NCBI GenBank assembly: GCA_038049695.1
Contig: CP142456.1
Location: forward strand, 77,957,422-78,021,421
Reading direction: 5' to 3'
DNA length: 64,000 nt
Source: Cinnamomum chago
Taxonomy: Eukaryota > Streptophyta > Magnoliopsida > Laurales > Lauraceae
Position 1 is the stretch's first letter. Every line of letters starts with the position of its first letter. The position numbers were made by a program, and so were the translations under genes. Below are positions 58,301 through 64,000 of the stretch, piece after piece. The notes below the pieces were generated by a model. It made no database searches and was not told the origin of the DNA. It worked only from the letters and a program-made list of their open reading frames with translations.

Positions 58301-61300
58301 GCATACTTGATGCATGAACCTAGTTCATGGCATACTTCACTTTTTACATTTTCATCTTAAAATTAACTTTTACCATTCAAAAAAGGAAAAGGTAACTTTT
58401 CAATTTTTTTTCTCTTTACTTTTTTTTCCTAATTTTATTTCACCATTTCCTAATTTTTTAGGCTTTGTTCGTCTCTCATATTATATATATATATATATAT
58501 ATATATTTATAGTCTTCACAACTCAAGATACCTTGATTTCATGATTCACCTCATAGGGGCAAACAGCTCTTCAAACCAAACCACAACCAACCCACCCACC
58601 CCCACCCCCGCCCCCCCGCCCCCCCTTCCCTTCCTATTGATTTGAGTATCTTTACTGAGGTTTTAATGATACTCACCCTTTTACAAGTGTTGATCACTCA
58701 TTCTAGATGTTCATTTGTTTTTCTTTTTATTGTTTTCCCTTTTATTTTAGACCAGAATTTAGAAGGTGACCTAGTGATATGGATGGGGAAAAAGAGATTT
58801 TAACTATTTATCGAGTTATATGTTCATTTTTTAAAGGACTTTATTACTGTTTGAATCCTTTTCTGTATATAGGGCCAGAGGCTTTCCATATGGTCCCAAT
58901 GAAAAAAAGGATTCTGCTTGTGTTGTCTTGGAGCTCTTGTTTAGAGGATTAAGTCAGCTAGATAAACTAGTTCATCGGTTCCTCATTCTCTACAGTACAT
59001 AAATAGGCAATTTCTGGTCTTGATCTGTGAGATTTCAACACCAACTAGGATGTTGGTAATATACTGGAGATTCTTTCTTTTGTGCTTATTTAAATATGGG
59101 ATATTTTTTCACCTCTTATCATTGTATTTGTTTCCTTGTTTCTTTTTTCTTTTTGGATGCTGTAACCTTGATTATTAGATACTGTATTGGTTTTCCAACT
59201 TTTTTATTCTCAGAAGGTTCAGTTAATCACATATTTTATGTCACTATTTAGATTGACCCTGCAAAGTACAAGAGCATCTCTTCTGGCTTTGGTGTGTTGC
59301 TTAAGGAGCAGGGTGCTAGAGGCTTCTTCAGGGGTTGGGTGCCAACTTTGCTTGGTTACAGTGCTCAGGGTGCCTGCAAGTTTGGGTTCTATGAATTTTT
59401 TAAGAAATACTACTCTGATATAGCTGGACCTGAATTTGCAACAAAATACAAAACACTTATCTATCTTGCGGGTTCTGCTTCTGCTGAGGTGATTGCTGAT
59501 GTTGCCCTTTGCCCCATGGAGGCTGTAAAAGTTCGGGTCCAAACTCAGCCTGGATTTGCTAGGGGGTTGTCTGATGGTTTGCCTAAGTTCGTAAGATCTG
59601 AAGGGGTTCTCGGGTATGAATTTCTTCTTAATTGTTTGAATGCTTGTTTGATCTAACATGTCACAAATATTGATGGTCTATGAAAAATAGGTGAAACTAC
59701 TAGAACAGACTATTCCATTACAATATGGTGGCATTTTCAAAATAACTACTTCCTTCATGTGATAGCCTCCAATAAAACCACTATTATTGGCAAAATGGGC
59801 CTGCACTAAAAAAATTTCTTTTTTTTTTTTTTTTTTTAAATTCTGACTATCAACTTAAGTAATGTTTAATGAATTAATGAAGAAGAAAAAGTAAGGTGAA
59901 AAAGTAAGGTAAGAGATTTTTTATTTAGAATAAAAATAACTCTTTCTTTGTTCCCTACTTTTTTCACCTTCTACTCCTATTCCTCAATTTTTATCTACCA
60001 TCTTTTTTCCTCTGTGCCTCCATGTTTTCTGCATTTTCTCTCTCAGGTTTTTCTTTTGTTTCAAGGTTTTGCCTTTTTTCATTCAGCCCACTTATAGTTA
60101 GTAAAAAACTGACGAGCAATAAATATAATTTTTTATATATTTAATTCATATTGTTATGTTTTTACTTTTTAAAAAAGAAATTTTACATACTTATACCATT
60201 TTTCTAAATATTCTGAGAAAAATTTGGAATTTTCCAGCATTTTCCTCATACAATAAATGCTTCAGAACCAGATATGTCACACTGGATTCCACTCTAAAAG
60301 TGCTATGGTTGATTTAGTTTTGATTTTGTATGCTGTAAGATATTTTCTAATGTTAGCATATTTATGCAGGCTGTATAAGGGGCTTGTTCCTCTTTGGGGA
60401 CGTCAGATTCCTTGTAAGTTGAAACACTGTACTTGTTTTGTTGTTGTTGTACCCCTTTGTTGTTGATTTTCAATAATTGACCTCAAGAATTGATTACTTT
60501 AGAAAAATGATTTTTTCGGGGGTTGCTATAAGTGAGGATTTAAACAAGGTATCAATTTGAATGCTTTTCAACTGCAAACTAAGCAAAACAAATATCCCAA
60601 ATTGAAAATTTTGTTTCTTGTTTACTCATGCGTGATCTCATTTTGTATGGATTCTAAAAATGATATTGATTGATGCACAAATATTATTGATACTTTTGGG
60701 TTGGTGTCTTTACAAATAACCTACTTTTTTGGCACTCATTTTTGGGCTTTCATATAATGGAGCCACCTTCGATCTAATCATTCCCTTTATGCACCTGCCC
60801 ACCTTGAATTGTCACTGATTCTAATTTCACACTGCTGGGGACATTAGCTGCGACTGGATTTATCACATACTATGCATGACGTTTAGCCATTAAACTTAGA
60901 TGACCTAAAACTAAGGGCTAAATCATTTGATCTGCCCTATATTTTTCATATTCCTATAATCCATGTCCAAGTCTTTCCATAGCCTTGCCCCTGAATGTGG
61001 GAGTGTTTTTTAGGGGATGATGTTTGGGAGCTGAGCGATGTCATGCCAGGGATGCCAATAGAAACCGACCTGGCTGACAAATAACCTGCCTTACACCAAC
61101 CTGCCCCTTTAATGGGTTTTATGGTCTGTAGGACTAAACCAGCACTATGATGGGTGGGTCAGGATGGGTCACATTTCATAGTGTTGAAGGATTTTATTTT
61201 AAAATATAAAACTATAAATGTGTTAGAGGAGGGATAGAACCCACAACCTTGAAGTTGCGAGCCTTTTCCACTAGGACTTATTGTACAGGAGACTTGTAGC

Positions 61301-61710
61301 TAAAATACACTGAAAATATCTATATACCATAAACAAGGCAGCGTGGGTGACGACCAACCAAAACTCGACTTTATTTGGGTCAATATTATATATCCCATAC
61401 TTGCCTTGAACCAAGAAACCCAGTACCAAACTGTCCTGTCAAGGTGGGTACCCATTGAAACCTGATTCATTGCTATCCCTAATGTATGCATGCGTGTATT
61501 TTTAATATCTGCGACAACTCATTGAGAACCCATGTATTGTACAAGGTCTATAGTATGTCATTTTTATACCCAACAAATCCCAGCACATTTGGATTTTTTT
61601 TTGTCACAGGGAGTTCTGTATTTATTTTCTTTGATTTACACAAGTATCTTGCTTATAAATATAGTGCATCTGTAAGTTTGCTTTGTTAACCACCTTATTC
61701 AACCTTATGT

Positions 61711-61741
<31 letters not shown>

Positions 61742-63137
61742 TACCATTTATAAATCAACCTTTGGTGTGCGAATGCCATTTATTTTTTTATTCATAAAGA
61801 TTGAATTTATTTACCAAAAACACAAAAGAAAATCATTTTGGGCTATTGCTTATCCTACTTATGTGCTTCTTATAGGGAAGCTACTAGGACACTGAACATA
61901 GGGAATTGTGCAGTTTCGTGATACCTCTAAGTTCCATACCTTGTTCCCTGTTGGGATCTTTGTAGTCATCTTTCAATGTGTGTGGTGATGCCCCAAAACT
62001 ACTACAGATTTCCTACTGTGAAAATGGGTGCATTGTATTGGAAGATCATTGTGATCCAGTCTTTGCCTATTTTAGACTTCCATTGCTCTCCTTTTGTTCT
62101 CATCTAGTATTTGGTATGCTTCCAATAAAAGTATTTTGATATTTTTTTGTTCTATGAGAAGTTTTAAAATAACCCTCATCAACGTTGGGAACACAAAAAA
62201 TGTTCTAAATAAGTGAACAAATGCCCCCATGTACAGAAACTATAATTCTTCCATCTTAGGTGTTTGATGGTTCATCGTGTCCTCTGCTCTGCACCTTCTG
62301 AAGATTTTTCAAGATTTTAGGTGCTGATGATGATTATGTTTACTTGTGCCGGATTGATCAGTCGCTTTGTTCTTTCCATTTCATTAGTGATGCAGCTGTG
62401 CTCCAATGAGGCAGTTCATAAAGTTGTCCCCTTTTCTGACTCTGGGACCTCATTGTACATCATTTGAGTTCCACATTTTTACATGTGAAGGATCTTTTGT
62501 TGGAAATAATTTCAATGAGTTAACTGATTTTGAAGATTCACAGCTATTCATCCAACTGTACAATTGGACTTTTAGCATTTTAGTTATCATCTGCTGTAAA
62601 AAGAAATTTATTTTTATGCAAAGAAGTACGTAGGCAGACTAATTGAAGATTGCTTACTGAATAATTAAATGGGTATTGCAGACACCATGATGAAGTTTGC
62701 ATCTTTTGAAACTATTGTGGAAATGATATACAAGTATGGCATTCCCACACCGAAGGAGCAGTGCAGCAAAACGCTGCAACTGGGTGTGAGCTTTGCTGGT
62801 GGCTATGTTGCTGGTGTTTTCTGTGCTATTGTTTCTCACCCTGCAGACAATCTTGTTTCGTTCCTCAACAATGCCAAGGGGGCCACCGTTGGTGATGTAA
62901 GCTTTCTTCCCTACTGCTGCTCTAGAACAAAAGTATTTTCTTTCTCGAGTTGTTAATATTATGCTTATGTTTATGTACAGATTTTTAGTTTATTCTATAT
63001 TAATGTTTGCAGGCAGTGAAAAAGATCGGTGTGTTGGGTCTTTTCACCCGTGGTCTTCCTCTTCGTATTGTCATGATTGGTACTCTCACTGGGGCACAGT
63101 GGGGAATTTATGACGCCTTCAAAGTTTTTGTTGGACT
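55324..63137 (+). CDS. Mitochondrial phosphate carrier protein (PHT3/MPT), copy B, exons 1-5 of 6
   Basis: Exons: 55324-55632, 59252-59613, 60370-60413, 62682-62896, 63013-63137. Each has exactly the same length as in copy A (309, 362, 44, 215, 125) and intact GT..AG sites. Role: proton-coupled phosphate import across the mitochondrial inner membrane. The carrier signatures [20 protein letters not shown] and [12 protein letters not shown] are present. It keeps family-typical residues where copy A differs: [59 protein letters not shown]. The last exon (expected to encode PTTGGVAP...) should lie beyond the LINE at 63705 and the window end. A hAT element and the Mutator-like element lie upstream. 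Confidence 0.92.
57125..58945. other. 1.8-kb intron segment present only in PHT3 copy B
   Basis: Copy A jumps from GATTCTCATCA to AAGTCAGCTAGATAAACTAG at about 30345, whereas copy B has about 1.8 kb between these points. No terminal repeats are visible, so deletion from A (with a few filler bases) is more likely than insertion in B. The segment holds a T-tract (about 57791-57814), a TA microsatellite (58484-58506) and a C-rich tract. Confidence 0.65.
58588..58631 (-). repeat. C-rich tract, G-quadruplex-capable on the minus strand
   Basis: Runs CCCACCCACCCCCACCCCCG followed by two runs of seven C give at least five G-runs of three or more on the minus strand, inside intron 1 of PHT3 copy B. 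A G-quadruplex or i-motif is possible from composition alone. Confidence 0.5.
61048..61480. mobile_element. Old MITE shared by both units (copy B), intron 3
   Basis: Counterpart of 34199-34632, with ends AGGGATGCCAATAGAAACCG and, reversed, AGGGATAGCAATGAATCAGG. Confidence 0.5.
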
Positions 63138-63316
63138 GTAAGTTACTCAGAATTTATTCTTCTTTGTTTAGTTGAACCACCTATTCTTTTCCGATAGACA
63201 CCATGATGGGCGGAAACAAACCCTCTCAAGATTTCTATCTAGTGCCTCCATGATTCAGCTAAGTTTTTTTTTTGCTTGACCTTCCAACGAGGGAGGATCT
63301 CCTGTTCTCGTTTATT

Positions 63317-63704
63317 AGGGATGGCAACAAGTCGGGCCGGGGTTAAACCCTGTGCCCTGAACCCAACCTGACTGACATGCATTTCCCCATATCTGACCCG
63401 ACTCATAGTGGGGGTGCAGTTCAGGTCGAGTTTAACATTTTTGTTTTTTCCCCTCTAAAATATAAAATAATAAAAAACTGTAAAAATGTAGGAGCGTGGA
63501 GTCAAACCTCAGTACGCACTCCACCTGTCTTCTAGAAGCTGCACATGCAGACTCTAAAACATGAATGTATGTGTGAGATGACCTGTGCCACCTGGGGCAC
63601 CACAAGATCAATCTCATCCTGTCACCCATACCACTCCCCGGAACGTCATGGACCCCATCATTGGTTTTACACTGATCCAAATGGGACTGACCATTGGATT
63701 CTAG
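63317..63704. mobile_element. Left part of the old TIR element (copy B), interrupted by a LINE
   Basis: Starts AGGGATGGCAACAAGTCGGG and follows 36740-37080 until GACCATTGGATTCTA, where LINE sequence begins. Its other end is outside the window. Confidence 0.6.
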
Positions 63705-64000
63705 GGTCGTCACACTTTTGACGAGTGTGGGGGGTAAGGAAGCTAGTTCAAAATAGAAGGCTGAGATTAGGTACTTGGAACATTGGAAGCCTAACTGAGA
63801 AACTTATGGAAGTGGTGGATACAATGGAAAGGAGACGAATCACAATTGTTTGCTTGTAAGAGACAAGGTGGGTGGGACATAACGCTTAAGAGATTGAGAG
63901 GACTGGGTATAAGTTATGGACCTATGGTATACGGGACTTAATAGATCGAGGAATGGGGTTGGCATAGTGGTAAGCAATAACTTGAAGGAAGTTATAGTTA
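63705..64000 (+). mobile_element. RTE-type LINE, 5' end and start of endonuclease, degraded
   Basis: Alignment with unit A stops at 63704. From about 63758 the plus strand reads RRLRLGTWNIGSLTEKLMEV, then ITIVCL, a stop where Q is expected, and ETRWVG. It continues ERTGYKLW and, after a frame change, GIVVSNNLKEVIV. This is the apurinic-endonuclease-like N-terminal domain of plant RTE LINEs, with at least two stops and one frameshift. It lies in the last intron of PHT3 copy B, in the same orientation, and continues past the window. Confidence 0.85.

Overview
This is nuclear DNA of a flowering plant, probably a woody dicot or magnoliid with a repeat-rich genome. The evidence is spliced genes with GT..AG introns, PMI1, PPR and mitochondrial phosphate carrier families, and abundant LTR, LINE, Helitron, hAT and Mutator-like elements. 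I cannot name the species.

Layout. (1) 1-13,990 is repeat-dominated. It holds the 3' end of a Ty3/gypsy element with an antisense ORF and a LTR, a Helitron terminus, a hAT-like element, a 2.9-kb solo LTR with a second LTR nested in it, and a 298-bp tandem duplication. (2) 13,991-18,259 holds a damaged PPR gene on the minus strand, head to head with an intact single-exon PMI1-like gene on the plus strand. (3) 17,273-38,012 (unit A) and 38,013 to beyond 63,704 (unit B) are two direct copies of one segment. Each copy begins inside the PMI1 coding region and runs into a mitochondrial phosphate carrier (PHT3/MPT) gene. PMI1 is intact at A and a truncated pseudogene at B. PHT3 has the same exon lengths in both copies. 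Copy A is complete (six exons, 365 aa) but has changes at normally conserved sites. Copy B keeps the canonical residues, and its last exon lies beyond the window.

Because A and B are paralogous, nearly every later insertion in one copy has a matching empty site in the other. Unit A gained a Helitron, a LINE fragment, a 154-bp insertion, a 1.24-kb TIR element and two hAT elements. Unit B gained a 181-bp Mutator-type MITE, a 361-bp hAT MITE, a 250-bp MITE, a 952-bp hAT element, a LINE and an 8.9-kb Mutator-like element.

The most notable object is that Mutator-like element (44,460-53,344). It has about 1.2-kb terminal inverted repeats. It carries a plus-strand FAR1/FHY3-type transposase gene (three exons, 799 aa, FAR1 + MULE + SWIM + zinc knuckle) and a convergent minus-strand two-exon gene for a 115-aa GRF zinc-finger protein. 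Fragments of a class III peroxidase gene sit between the two. The arrangement resembles maize MuDR (mudrA/mudrB convergent, TIR-driven) but uses different protein families.

No tRNA, rRNA or CRISPR features were recognised.
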